This document shows, in pieces, positions 23,620 to 32,301 of a DNA stretch of 62,105 nt. How positions within the stretch are numbered: position 1 is the first letter of the stretch; each line of letters starts with the position of its first letter. The stretch spans positions 1-62,105 of the forward strand of contig JASJAW010000021.1 of assembly GCA_030066795.1 (NCBI GenBank), read 5' to 3'. This stretch comes from Dinoroseobacter sp. (lineage in GTDB: Bacteria; Pseudomonadota; Alphaproteobacteria; Rhodobacterales; Rhodobacteraceae). The position numbers and the translations under genes were made by a program. The notes below the pieces were generated by a model. The model ran no database searches and had not been told where the DNA came from. It saw nothing but the letters and a program-made list of their open reading frames with translations.

Positions 23620-24997
23620 GAGTGTCAAAGCTGCGATTATTGATCTTTAGCCAGATGCCCCGCGCCGCCCGTACCGTCAGGTGCGCCTGCGGGATCGGTG
23701 ACTGGCCTTCCAGCGGCCAAAACCGGAAATTGCAGATCAAGGCGGCGAGCAATAAAACGCCTTCGGCCATAGCGAAGCCTGCGCCGACGCAAACACGCGG
23801 GCCGGCTGAAAACGGCAGGTAAGCGGTGCGCTGGCTTTCGCGCGTTTCCGGATCGGACCAGCGGTCCGGATCGAAGCTATCGGGGCTGTCCCAGAAACGC
23901 TCGTGGCGGTGCAGATGCCAGGGGCTCAACACCACCTGTGCAGCCTTCGGAATGCGGCGGCCGCGCCAAATCCGGGAGCGTGCGGTTTGCCGCACCATCA
24001 TCGGCACGGGCGGATAAAGCCGCAGCGCCTCGCGGAACACATTTCGGGTCAGCGGCAGCTTCGACAGTTCCGCAAAGGACATCGTCAGCGGATCGACCTG
24101 CGCGACCTCTGCAGCCACCCGGTCCTGGATGTCCGGATGCGCAGCGAGCAACCAGAGTGCCCATCCCAACGCGCTGGCAGATGTTTCGTGCCCGGCCAGA
24201 AAAAAGATCGCCACCTGATCGACCATCTCGCTGGGGCTGAATTTCTCTCCGGTCTCAGGGTCTCGCGTGGTCATGATTTTGGTCGCCAGATCGTCGGGCG
24301 CGGTTCCGGCGGCAATCTCTGCTGCGCGCGCCTCGCACAATCGTTGCAATAGCGCGCGAATTTGCCCGGCGGCCTGTGTTGTGGCGCGGCGGTGCGGCCG
24401 CGGAACCCATCGCGGCAGGGGCACGAAGGCTGCAAGGTTCAGGATCGGCTGGCTACGCTGATAAGCCTGAAAAGCGCGGAACACCTCCGTTGCAACCTCG
24501 TCTTCGATCGGGATCGAGAACAACGTACGAAAAATCACGTCGGCAGCAGCGTGGCTCGCCTGTTCCTCGATTTCCACGGCATCGGCCGCCGCACAGGCCG
24601 AAAGCCGCAAGACGGCCTGCGCGGCCGCTTGCTGCATGGCGGGAAAACTGTCGTGCAGACGCCCCCCCTCGAAGGCTGGATCGATGATCCGCCGTTGGCG
24701 CTCCCAGATGGGCCCGTTTGTAACAAAGACGCTTTCCCCCAGAAGCGGGCGCAATCCCTCTCCTACCCTGTCGGACTTCGGGAAGTCTTGCGGTGCGTCT
24801 TGCAAAACCTCCCGGATCAAGCGCGGATCATTTACCAGATAAGATCGGAAAAACGGTGTGCGGTACTCTGCCATCCACGCCCGGTAGAGCTTGGCCGGTT
24901 GGGCCGACAGGATATCGGACCTGAACAGACGCAGGTATTCCCAGAACGGAACTTTGTCCGGGCGAGACGGCGGTTTGGGGGTGCGCCAATCGCTCAC
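23612..24997 (-). CDS. Cytochrome P450
   Basis: This soluble bacterial P450 of 461 residues has all the core motifs: the I-helix AGHETSAS (near 269-276) with the oxygen-activating acidic-Thr pair, the K-helix EALR (ExxR), the meander with FDPDRWSDP, and the heme loop FSAGPRVCVGAGFA with the cysteine ligand. There is no N-terminal membrane anchor. The start is GTG 24995-24997 (complement), overlapping the stop of the alpha/beta hydrolase gene by four bases (GTGA). No ferredoxin or ferredoxin reductase gene is adjacent, so its electron donors are encoded elsewhere. The substrate is unknown. Its stop region overlaps the palindrome that lies before the dmdA operon. Confidence 0.93.
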   Translation of the reverse strand: MSDWRTPKPPSRPDKVPFWEYLRLFRSDILSAQPAKLYRAWMAEYRTPFFRSYLVNDPRLIREVLQDAPQDFPKSDRVGEGLRPLLGESVFVTNGPIWERQRRIIDPAFEGGRLHDSFPAMQQAAAQAVLRLSACAAADAVEIEEQASHAAADVIFRTLFSIPIEDEVATEVFRAFQAYQRSQPILNLAAFVPLPRWVPRPHRRATTQAAGQIRALLQRLCEARAAEIAAGTAPDDLATKIMTTRDPETGEKFSPSEMVDQVAIFFLAGHETSASALGWALWLLAAHPDIQDRVAAEVAQVDPLTMSFAELSKLPLTRNVFREALRLYPPVPMMVRQTARSRIWRGRRIPKAAQVVLSPWHLHRHERFWDSPDSFDPDRWSDPETRESQRTAYLPFSAGPRVCVGAGFAMAEGVLLLAALICNFRFWPLEGQSPIPQAHLTVRAARGIWLKINNRSFDTPN

Positions 24998-26148
24998 GGT
25001 GCCCCCTTAACGCTAGGCGATGGCGCGCGCTTGGCGTACCGATCCGCCAAGCTCCTTCCCCCTGCCGTGATCTGAAAGTAGTCATAGTCGCCGGGTTGGT
25101 CGAACGCGTGCATATACTGGAAATGCAGCCGGAAAAACCGCCAGCGCAAGGCGCGCCATGTCTCAGGCTTCAGGGTCTCGGAGAACCGCGCCGAGATCAC
25201 ACGCGGCCAGTGTGTGTCAGGCCCCGCAACCCCGCTGACCCCGACCGGATGACAAAGCGCAAAAGCGCACCCATCGCCGGGCGCAGTCACGTCAAGCCAG
25301 AAGACCTGATCCTGCGCTCCCATCAGTTTCAGATCGTCCCGCAAGCGCGCCGCTTCTGGCAGGAGCGAAATCATAGGAATAACCTGCCCCAATGTGAGCA
25401 GCGCCATCCGCGGCGTGAGCCGCCCGGACTGCGCCAAACGCGCCATGACCGAAACCGCCAAATACGCTCCGGAAGAATGTCCCACGATGAGAACCTCGTC
25501 CCCGTCGACGGCTGCGACCCGATCAGCAAAGGCATCCAGCCGGGCTTCAAGCTCCGGCGGGTATGCGCCTTTGAGGCAGGACGCGTAGGCGTAGTCCTGC
25601 ATAAGATAGTCGGTCAGAAAAAACCGGTCGAGCCGCCGAAAAAACACGAGGGTCATCCAAACGGATCCCACACCGACGAGAAGCCCAAAAAATGCGCCGA
25701 CACCGCGCCAGACCAGCACGCCGATCAACATTGCAATCCCGAGCTGCACCAACAACGCCAGAACCGGGTAGAGTGCGGCCAGAACTGGCCCTTTGCGCAA
25801 ACCGAACAAACGGAACAGGACGCCGGTACTGACATAAACCCAGGCTGTCCGAAAAAGCGCGGCATAAACTGCGACCACTCCACCACGCATCGAGGCACGC
25901 ACGAGATCTGCCCATTCCAAAACCTCGACATGCGCTGAGCTTGAAAAGCCTTCAATCTCGGCGGACACCTCCCAGACCGGCGCGCCCGCCTGCCCTTTCA
26001 CATGCAGCGTGTAATCAGAGATTTTGGCCTGTCGCGCGCCCTCACGGCGGTACATCTCGCGGTAACGCCGTGTCGGAAACGGATCATAGCCCGGCAGGTA
26101 GAATACATACCGTCGACGCACACTCGATTGATCCGTCTTGCCCGTCAC
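24994..26148 (-). CDS. Membrane-associated alpha/beta-hydrolase-like protein, P450 operon
   Basis: This protein of about 384 residues opens with RRRYVFYLPGYDPFPTRRYREMY, then a predicted membrane hairpin (about 118-172), and a second half with VLIVGHSSGAYLA, a GxSxG nucleophile elbow around S225 typical of alpha/beta hydrolases. I do not recognise a characterised relative. The long open frame begins at 26259 inside the divergent tusA gene; GTG 26146-26148 (complement) is chosen because it clears tusA and lies just before the conserved-looking start. It overlaps the P450 gene by four bases, so the two are translated together. A lipid or ester substrate that the P450 then oxidises (or the reverse) is inferred from pairing alone. 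Confidence 0.65.
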   Translation of the reverse strand: MTGKTDQSSVRRRYVFYLPGYDPFPTRRYREMYRREGARQAKISDYTLHVKGQAGAPVWEVSAEIEGFSSSAHVEVLEWADLVRASMRGGVVAVYAALFRTAWVYVSTGVLFRLFGLRKGPVLAALYPVLALLVQLGIAMLIGVLVWRGVGAFFGLLVGVGSVWMTLVFFRRLDRFFLTDYLMQDYAYASCLKGAYPPELEARLDAFADRVAAVDGDEVLIVGHSSGAYLAVSVMARLAQSGRLTPRMALLTLGQVIPMISLLPEAARLRDDLKLMGAQDQVFWLDVTAPGDGCAFALCHPVGVSGVAGPDTHWPRVISARFSETLKPETWRALRWRFFRLHFQYMHAFDQPGDYDYFQITAGGRSLADRYAKRAPSPSVKGAP

Positions 26149-26244
26149 CCGCCCTGTCTCGGCTATTTGTCTTGCTGATAACCTAATGCGACGGCTTCTG
26201 CTTGAGAAGCTTGTGCCCGCCGAAAGCCGCGTTAGAAACGGGGC

Positions 26245-26475
26245 ATGAGTGAAAAACACGAGCTAGATGCGCGTGGCCTGCTGTGCCCGCTGCCTGTTTT
26301 GAAAGCCCGCAAGCGGTTGAAGACGCTTGCTGTGGGCGACGAGTTGCATCTGGTGGCCGATGATCCGGCCGCGATTGTGGATGTGCCGCATTTTTGCGTG
26401 GAGTCGGGGCACGAGCTTCTGTCTCAGTCCGACACAAAAGATGCAGCGCAGCTTTACGTGATCCGGAAAGCATAA
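26245..26475 (+). CDS. TusA-family sulfurtransferase
   Basis: This is a 76-residue TusA/SirA/YedF-like protein. The family motif is ELDARGLLCPLPVLKARK (6-23) with the catalytic C14 in CPxP; the strand-helix-strand-helix-strand pattern continues with GDELHLVADDPAAIVDVPHFC and GHEL. TusA proteins carry persulfide sulfur to tRNA thiolation, molybdenum cofactor or sulfur oxidation partners; a stand-alone copy with no Dsr or Tus genes nearby cannot be assigned to one path. The divergent neighbour is the alpha/beta-hydrolase gene and the convergent one is rne; a shared hairpin lies between tusA and rne. Confidence 0.88.
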   Translation: MSEKHELDARGLLCPLPVLKARKRLKTLAVGDELHLVADDPAAIVDVPHFCVESGHELLSQSDTKDAAQLYVIRKA

Positions 26476-26497
26476 AGGCGGGGACACTCCCCGCCTT
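26475..26497. terminator. Bidirectional hairpin between tusA and rne
   Basis: Perfect 10-bp arms (aaggcgggga / tccccgcctt) with a 3-nt loop stand between two convergent genes. T-runs on either side are short, so termination in either direction is probable but not certain. Confidence 0.65.
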
Positions 26498-26522
26498 CTG
26501 CCAGCTTTCGAATGTTTGCCGC

Positions 26523-29483
26523 TTAGCGGGCCACAGACCACCAGCCACGCCGTTTTGGCTTCTTCTCCGCCTCTGGCTCGGCCTCAACCACCTCAGGCTC
26601 AGGGTCAGGAGCACTGACAACCTCAGCCTCCGAAGCCAACTCGGCGGCAATGACGGGCTCAGGCGCGGTTTCAGCCTCAGGTTCCGCTTCGGCCTCGGGC
26701 TCCTCCACGGTTCCGTCCGCCGGGGCTTCGGCCTCGACCTCTGCTTCAGGTGCCACTTCCGGTTCCGCCGCAGCGTCTTCTGCTGGCGCCTCTTCTACGA
26801 CGGCCTCGGCCTCATCCGACTTCTTACGCCGGCGACGACGGCGTTTCTTGGGCTTCTCAGCGTCCGCATCTGCCTGCTCAGGGGCCGCCTCCGGGGTGGA
26901 GGCCTCTGCCTCGGAGCCTTCGTCACTCGGCTCGCTCTCTATGCTTCCGTCATCGCTTTCCGCTGAGAGGTTCTCTTCAGACACCGCATCGCCGTTTCCG
27001 CCACCCCGCCTACGGCGACGGCGACGGCGCCGCTTTTTCGGCTTCTCTTCGTCTTCGTCGCCGGTGACGGCGTCTGCCACCTCTGCTTCCTCGACAATTT
27101 CGGCGTCTTCCATGACCGCCAGATCACCCGAAACAACAGGTGCGGCTTCTGCCACGACGCGTGTCGCGGTCTTAAACCGTTCGATGTTGAAATCGGCGCC
27201 GGTCAATTCGCTGTCAGCTTCAAGGCGGACCGACAAGCCATGGCGCGCCTCAAGCATCGCGATATGCTCTCGCTTCTCGTTGAACAGGTAATTGACGACG
27301 TTTACCGGAGCGCGCACGAGAACCTCTTTGGCACGCCGGCGCATGCCCTCCTCCTCAAGCGCGCGAATGATCGACAGCGCCAGCGAATTATCAGACCGGA
27401 TCAGGCCGGTGCCGTGGCAGTGGTGACACGGCTGCGTGGTGATCTCCAGCATGCCCGGACGCAGACGCTGACGGGACATCTCCAGGAGCCCGAAACCTGA
27501 GATGCGACCGACCTGAATGCGCGCACGGTCGGTCTTCAATTTGTCTTTAAGGCGCTTTTCGACCGCGTTGTTATTGCGCCGTTCTTCCATGTCGATGAAA
27601 TCGATTACGATCAGGCCGGCGAGATCGCGCAGACGGACCTGGCGCGCAACCTCCTCGGCGGCCTCCAGGTTGGTCTTCAAAGCTGTTTCCTCGATTGAGC
27701 CTTCTTTTGTAGCCCGGCCAGAGTTCACATCGATTGCCACCAACGCTTCGGTGACGCCGATCACCAGGTATCCTCCCGACTTGAGCTGTACCGTCGGATT
27801 GAACATCCCGGCGAGGTAGCTTTCAACCTGATAGCGCGCAAAGAGCGGCAACGGATCATTATAGAGCTTTACGTTCTTGGCATGAGACGGCATCAGCATC
27901 TTCATGAAGTCCTTGGCGAGGCGATACCCCTCCTCGCCCTCGACCTGCACTTCATCGATGTCACGCGAGTAGAGGTCTCGGATCGACCGCTTTATCAGGT
28001 TGCCCTCTTCGTAGATTTGCGCAGGAGCCGAAGACTTCAGTGTCAGATCGCGAATCTGTTCCCACAGCCTCTTCAAGTACTCGTAATCGCGTTTGATCTC
28101 CGTCTTGGTACGCTTGGCACCTGCCGTACGGATTATCAGACCCGCACCTTTCGGCACGTCGATTTCTCCCGCAATATCCTTAAGCTTCTTCCGGTCAGCT
28201 GCGTTTGTGATCTTGCGCGAAATCCCACCGCCGCGCGCAGTATTGGGCATCAGCACACAATAGCGCCCGGCAAGGCTCAGATAGGTCGTCAAAGCAGCGC
28301 CCTTGTTGCCGCGCTCTTCCTTTACGACCTGTACCAGCAAAATCTGGCGTACCTTGATCACTTCCTGGATCTTGTAGCGGCGCGCAGGCTTGCGCGGACG
28401 GACGATTTCGTCCGCGACGTCGGCATCGGCCACGTCTTCGATTTCACCGTCCTCCACCGCCGCAGCGCTGTCTGCCTCGACAGTTTCTTCAGAAGGTACG
28501 TCAGTGTCCTTCTTCCTGCGGCGCGCGCGCCGACGCTTGGGCTTTTCGGCAGGAGCTTCGGCGTCTTCAGCCAAAGGCGCTTGCTCCGACTCTGCGTCGG
28601 TTTCAGCCTCACCGATCACAGCCAGCGGACCATCGTCCTCTGCCGTCCCTGAATCAACGACGTCCATTCCCGGAATCGCTTTTTGATCCTCGCTGGGAGC
28701 TTGCTCAGCTGCCGCTTCGGTGGCGCTTTCTGTCTCAGACGACCCTTCCGCTTCCGACGCTTCATCCGCTTCGTCCGCAACCTTGTCAGACGTCACCGTC
28801 GGGTCGTCGCCCTCGATCGCATGAGCCATTGTAGTCGGGTCTTTACCGTCATCTTCAACGGAGCCATCATCGTCCGCAGCGCCTTCTTCGCCAGCACCAT
28901 TTTCAATAGTATCCGCGTCGTCCCCGACAGTCGCCGACTCAGCCTCATCCGGCGCGTCTGCGCCTTCGTCCTGCTGAGAGCCGTCATCGTCGCGCTTGTT
29001 TTCAGCCGATGCCTCGGCGATTTCTGCGGTTTTCTCGGAGCCGGCGTCGTCATTGGCAACGGCTTCATCGTTTTCTGCTTCGGTCCCTGCAGCCTCGGCA
29101 TCCGCGGCCTCTGGCTTCGGCGTGTCCGCCTTCTTGCGACGGCGAGAGCGCTTCTTCTTGGGCTTAGGTTCGTCTTCTTCGGCCTCCGCTTCGGCATAGG
29201 CCATTTCCTCAGCCAGCAATGCCTCTCTGTCCGCCACAGGGATCTGGTAGTAGTCTGGGTGGATTTCCGAGAAAGCGAGAAACCCATGGCGGTTGCCGCC
29301 ATAGTCTACGAAGGCCGCCTGAAGCGAGGGTTCGACGCGGGTTACTTTTGCGAGGTAGATATTTCCGGCGATCTGCCGTTTGGATACGGACTCAAAGTCG
29401 AACTCCTCAACCTTGGTTCCATCCACCACCACGACGCGGGTTTCCTCCGCGTGGGTGGCGTCGATAAGCATCTTCTTAGCCAT
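26523..29483 (-). CDS. rne: Ribonuclease E
   Basis: RNase E is the essential endonuclease for mRNA decay and rRNA processing and scaffolds the degradosome. This one has 986 residues. The S1 RNA-binding domain starts at about 36 (RQIAGNIYLAKVTRVEPSL) but is interrupted at residues 97-368 by an acidic low-complexity insert, then resumes at RYKIQEVIKVRQIL. The catalytic DNase I-like part includes YLVIGVTEALVAIDVNSGRA and VIDFIDMEERRN; the zinc-link is CHHCHGTG. The C-terminal 190 residues are acidic with arginine-rich blocks (KPKKRRRRRR twice). ATG 29481-29483 (complement) starts the canonical MAKKMLIDA. The split S1 domain is typical of Rhodobacteraceae RNase E. Confidence 0.96.
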   Translation of the reverse strand: MAKKMLIDATHAEETRVVVVDGTKVEEFDFESVSKRQIAGNIYLAKVTRVEPSLQAAFVDYGGNRHGFLAFSEIHPDYYQIPVADREALLAEEMAYAEAEAEEDEPKPKKKRSRRRKKADTPKPEAADAEAAGTEAENDEAVANDDAGSEKTAEIAEASAENKRDDDGSQQDEGADAPDEAESATVGDDADTIENGAGEEGAADDDGSVEDDGKDPTTMAHAIEGDDPTVTSDKVADEADEASEAEGSSETESATEAAAEQAPSEDQKAIPGMDVVDSGTAEDDGPLAVIGEAETDAESEQAPLAEDAEAPAEKPKRRRARRRKKDTDVPSEETVEADSAAAVEDGEIEDVADADVADEIVRPRKPARRYKIQEVIKVRQILLVQVVKEERGNKGAALTTYLSLAGRYCVLMPNTARGGGISRKITNAADRKKLKDIAGEIDVPKGAGLIIRTAGAKRTKTEIKRDYEYLKRLWEQIRDLTLKSSAPAQIYEEGNLIKRSIRDLYSRDIDEVQVEGEEGYRLAKDFMKMLMPSHAKNVKLYNDPLPLFARYQVESYLAGMFNPTVQLKSGGYLVIGVTEALVAIDVNSGRATKEGSIEETALKTNLEAAEEVARQVRLRDLAGLIVIDFIDMEERRNNNAVEKRLKDKLKTDRARIQVGRISGFGLLEMSRQRLRPGMLEITTQPCHHCHGTGLIRSDNSLALSIIRALEEEGMRRRAKEVLVRAPVNVVNYLFNEKREHIAMLEARHGLSVRLEADSELTGADFNIERFKTATRVVAEAAPVVSGDLAVMEDAEIVEEAEVADAVTGDEDEEKPKKRRRRRRRRRGGGNGDAVSEENLSAESDDGSIESEPSDEGSEAEASTPEAAPEQADADAEKPKKRRRRRRKKSDEAEAVVEEAPAEDAAAEPEVAPEAEVEAEAPADGTVEEPEAEAEPEAETAPEPVIAAELASEAEVVSAPDPEPEVVEAEPEAEKKPKRRGWWSVAR

Positions 29484-29936
29484 ATTGTCTTTCTGCACGA
29501 CCGCAGATGCCCCGGAGGCGCAAGGCCACTGGGCGAAAGAGGGGTCGTGTTAGCTTGGGCAATGTCGCTCGCGCAGGCAGAGTAGCCAGCGGGGGAAGCC
29601 CCTGCTCCTAAAGCTCTTCCTGCCTCGTCGCGCCGCATCGCATTTCTCCGACACCTGTAATTTCGGTGCCTGTGTGTTGTCCGCGAGCCTCTGCCGCGGG
29701 ATGAATTGGGTTGGTCGGAGCACCCTTTTCAGGGGAAAAACTCGCCAGACCCATGAAACTCTGCAAACTCTGCCTGCCTGCGGTCTCGCCGCGGATCGGA
29801 GCTGTTTGCAGGTAAACCTGAAACCGGACATCACTGCCATACCGCTGGCGCGCGCCCGTTCCCCTAAATAAGAGCAGCGGACACAGAATTACAACGATAG
29901 ATTTAGTGCAGCCCGCTGTGCGTCTTTGCAGAAGCC
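29484..29936. other. Intergenic region and leader of rne
   Basis: These 453 bases lie between the TRAP operon end and the rne start, both on the minus strand, so the rne promoter and 5' leader must be here. Short open frames on both strands lack protein-like composition and are not called. Arms ctgcaaac (29761-29768) and gtttgcag (29804-29811) could form an 8-bp stem with a 35-nt loop in the leader. RNase E leaders are known to be structured and autoregulated in other bacteria. No tRNA or small RNA was recognised. Confidence 0.4.
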
Positions 29937-32291
29937 TTAATTGGCCATCAAATCCGGAACCACCGTCACGACCTCTGGCACAAGCCACAAAAGTCCCAGC
30001 GCAGCGACCTGAATCGCCACAAACGGGATCACTCCCCGATAGATGTGCCCGGTGGTCACTTCTGGTGGCGCAACGCCTCGCAAATAGAACAGCGCAAAAC
30101 CGAACGGGGGTGTCAGAAAGGACGTCTGAAGGTTCACTGCGATCATGATGGTCACCCAAGCAGGATCCAGAGTGCCCCCGTATATCACCGGCCCGACGAT
30201 GGGAATGACGATATAGATGATCTCCAGAAAATCGAGCACGAAGCCGAGAACAAACAAAACAGCCATGACGATCAGGAACACGACGATTTCGTTATCGAAG
30301 GCGCGCAGGAATTGCTGGATGTAGTGTTCGCCACCGAAGGAAATCACGACGAGGTTCAGAATCTGGCTGCCGATCAGAATGGTGAACACCATCGATGTCA
30401 CCTTTGCCGTTTCGCGCACCACCGGGGCCAAAACACTGCGCCGCCACAGAACCCAGCAAGCATAAAGAAGCCCGAGCATCGCGAGATGATAGGCCAACTG
30501 TGCGACACCGATTGCGATCCAATCGGTGGCAGAGATTACCTCCCGTCCAGTGCGCAGGTCGAAATTCATACCGATCACAATCATGATCACCACCGCAAAG
30601 GCGGAGGCGAGGATGAGTTTGGCGTTCGCTTCCTCTTCCCGCAACTTGCGATACGCTGCGAGCATGATCGCCCCGCCTGCCCCCAGCGCGGCAGCCGGCG
30701 TCGGGTTCGTAACCCCCGCCAGAATGGAGCCGAGGACGGCAACGATCAGGATCAAAGGCGGAAAGACCACGCGGATAAGGTCATTACCGGCCAACCTTAA
30801 GGCTGCATGACGACAGCCATAAACCGTCAGTGCGAACGGGATCGCAAGGACTGCAAAGGTCCAGCCCGGCCCGGACAGCGGAGTGATCAGGGCATAGTCC
30901 GCAACCATCGCAAGCACGATCCCTACGCCTCCCACGATCAGCGGAGCAGCCGACTGGCTCGGGGCGACCCCACGCGCGACCACCAAAATCAGCGCCAACA
31001 ACAGAAACACCGTCACAACCCCGGATCCAATCGGGGGCGCCTGCGCCAGTTTTTCCGCGCGTGCGGCCTCCAGTTCTTCCGGCGTACGTTCCCGCATGGT
31101 GCCGTTCCCGACAGTGTCCGTCTGCGCCTCGGTTTGGGCCACCGCGCGGTCCCATTTTTCCTGTCCATGGAGGGCAATCATCGAGGCCTGACACTGGGGC
31201 GAGACGTTTGTGCGCAACTCCGCCGCCTGCCCCTCCTGCATAAGACCGGACACCGTCAGATCCTGAGAGCCAATAAAACCCGCTTGCCCCAGCGACAGAA
31301 CCAACACGATCAGAAAGCCCGGAAGTCCAAGAAACCAGAGGAGTGCTTCGCCGGGCGTGACCGCTTCTGAGTTGGACGTTTCTATTTGGACCGGCGGCGC
31401 CTTAGCAGGGTTCAGTACGGCAAAACCAAATGCGTAGGCCGCGTACAAAAACGCCAGCATGATGCCTGGCAAAAGCGCGGCCTGGAACAGCGTGCCGACA
31501 GACAAAACCGCAGGCTCGCCAAGGAAGGTCAGCGCGTCGGTACAGCCTGCCAGTTGCGCCCGGGTCTCCTGCCCGGTGGCGTACATATCACCGGCGAGCG
31601 TGCCCAGCAGAACAATGACAATCGAGGGCGGAATGATCTGTCCTAGCGTGCCACTGGCTGCAATCACACCTGTCGCAAGCTCTGGTGCATAACCGTTCTT
31701 GAGCATGGTCGGCAGCGCCAGCAGCCCCATGGTCACCACTGTCGCGCCCACGATCCCCGTTGAGGCCGCAAGAAAGGCGCCCACCACAACGATGGACACC
31801 GCCAGACCGCCGGGCAGCGGACCAAACACCCGGGCCATTGTCGTCAGCAAGTCATCGGCGATACGTGACCGTTCGAGCGTGATGCCCATCATCACGAACA
31901 TCAGCACGGCGAGCAGCGTTTCGATATTCTGGCCCGCGATCACACGCTCATCCATGCGGTTTACGACGAAACTCAGGTTGCGGTTGAGCGCCTGCTCCCA
32001 TCCATTTGGAAACAAGGCCTCTTCCACGCGCGGCAAATCGGGATACCGGAATACGCTGATAGCGTCACGGGCCACGCCCTCGGCCACAAGCGCTGCGTAT
32101 TCCGCCGAACTCGTGTCGATGGCCTGATGCACCAGCAGTCCGGCTGAATCGAGCGCGGAGATGATCCCGAAACTCAGAATTCCTGCCCCTCCGATGGCGA
32201 ACGCCACCGGGAAACCGGACATGATTGCCGAAAACAGAGTGAGGAACACGATCAGCAAGCCAATCTCGATCCCGTCCAGTCCGAACCACAT
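29937..32291 (-). CDS. TRAP transporter large permease, extended (DctM type)
   Basis: This is the secondary-transport membrane subunit of a TRAP importer, which uses the sodium or proton gradient to move a substrate delivered by the periplasmic binding protein. DctM proteins are usually about 430 residues; this has 784. The core motifs are present: SGFPVAFAIGGAGI near the start, the scoop-loop region LGQIIPPSIVIVLLG and GVTNPTPAAALGAGGA. Extra material is a periplasmic segment at about 55-120 and a large central block at about 300-520 with added membrane helices and polar loops. This long form occurs in the TakP/2-oxo-acid and lactate branch. It follows the small permease after ten bases. Confidence 0.9.
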   Translation of the reverse strand: MWFGLDGIEIGLLIVFLTLFSAIMSGFPVAFAIGGAGILSFGIISALDSAGLLVHQAIDTSSAEYAALVAEGVARDAISVFRYPDLPRVEEALFPNGWEQALNRNLSFVVNRMDERVIAGQNIETLLAVLMFVMMGITLERSRIADDLLTTMARVFGPLPGGLAVSIVVVGAFLAASTGIVGATVVTMGLLALPTMLKNGYAPELATGVIAASGTLGQIIPPSIVIVLLGTLAGDMYATGQETRAQLAGCTDALTFLGEPAVLSVGTLFQAALLPGIMLAFLYAAYAFGFAVLNPAKAPPVQIETSNSEAVTPGEALLWFLGLPGFLIVLVLSLGQAGFIGSQDLTVSGLMQEGQAAELRTNVSPQCQASMIALHGQEKWDRAVAQTEAQTDTVGNGTMRERTPEELEAARAEKLAQAPPIGSGVVTVFLLLALILVVARGVAPSQSAAPLIVGGVGIVLAMVADYALITPLSGPGWTFAVLAIPFALTVYGCRHAALRLAGNDLIRVVFPPLILIVAVLGSILAGVTNPTPAAALGAGGAIMLAAYRKLREEEANAKLILASAFAVVIMIVIGMNFDLRTGREVISATDWIAIGVAQLAYHLAMLGLLYACWVLWRRSVLAPVVRETAKVTSMVFTILIGSQILNLVVISFGGEHYIQQFLRAFDNEIVVFLIVMAVLFVLGFVLDFLEIIYIVIPIVGPVIYGGTLDPAWVTIMIAVNLQTSFLTPPFGFALFYLRGVAPPEVTTGHIYRGVIPFVAIQVAALGLLWLVPEVVTVVPDLMAN

Positions 32292-32301
32292 CGCGCCGCC
32301 C

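Noticed and set aside
27882..28652. Plus-strand open frames of up to 300 residues opposite rne (27882-28652 and 28683-29585)
   Set aside because: They mirror the low-complexity acidic rne coding sequence and have no family resemblance or ribosome site.
29550..29840. Arginine-rich minus-strand frame in the rne leader
   Set aside because: Composition is not protein-like (Arg, Cys, Ser excess), and no ribosome site precedes it.
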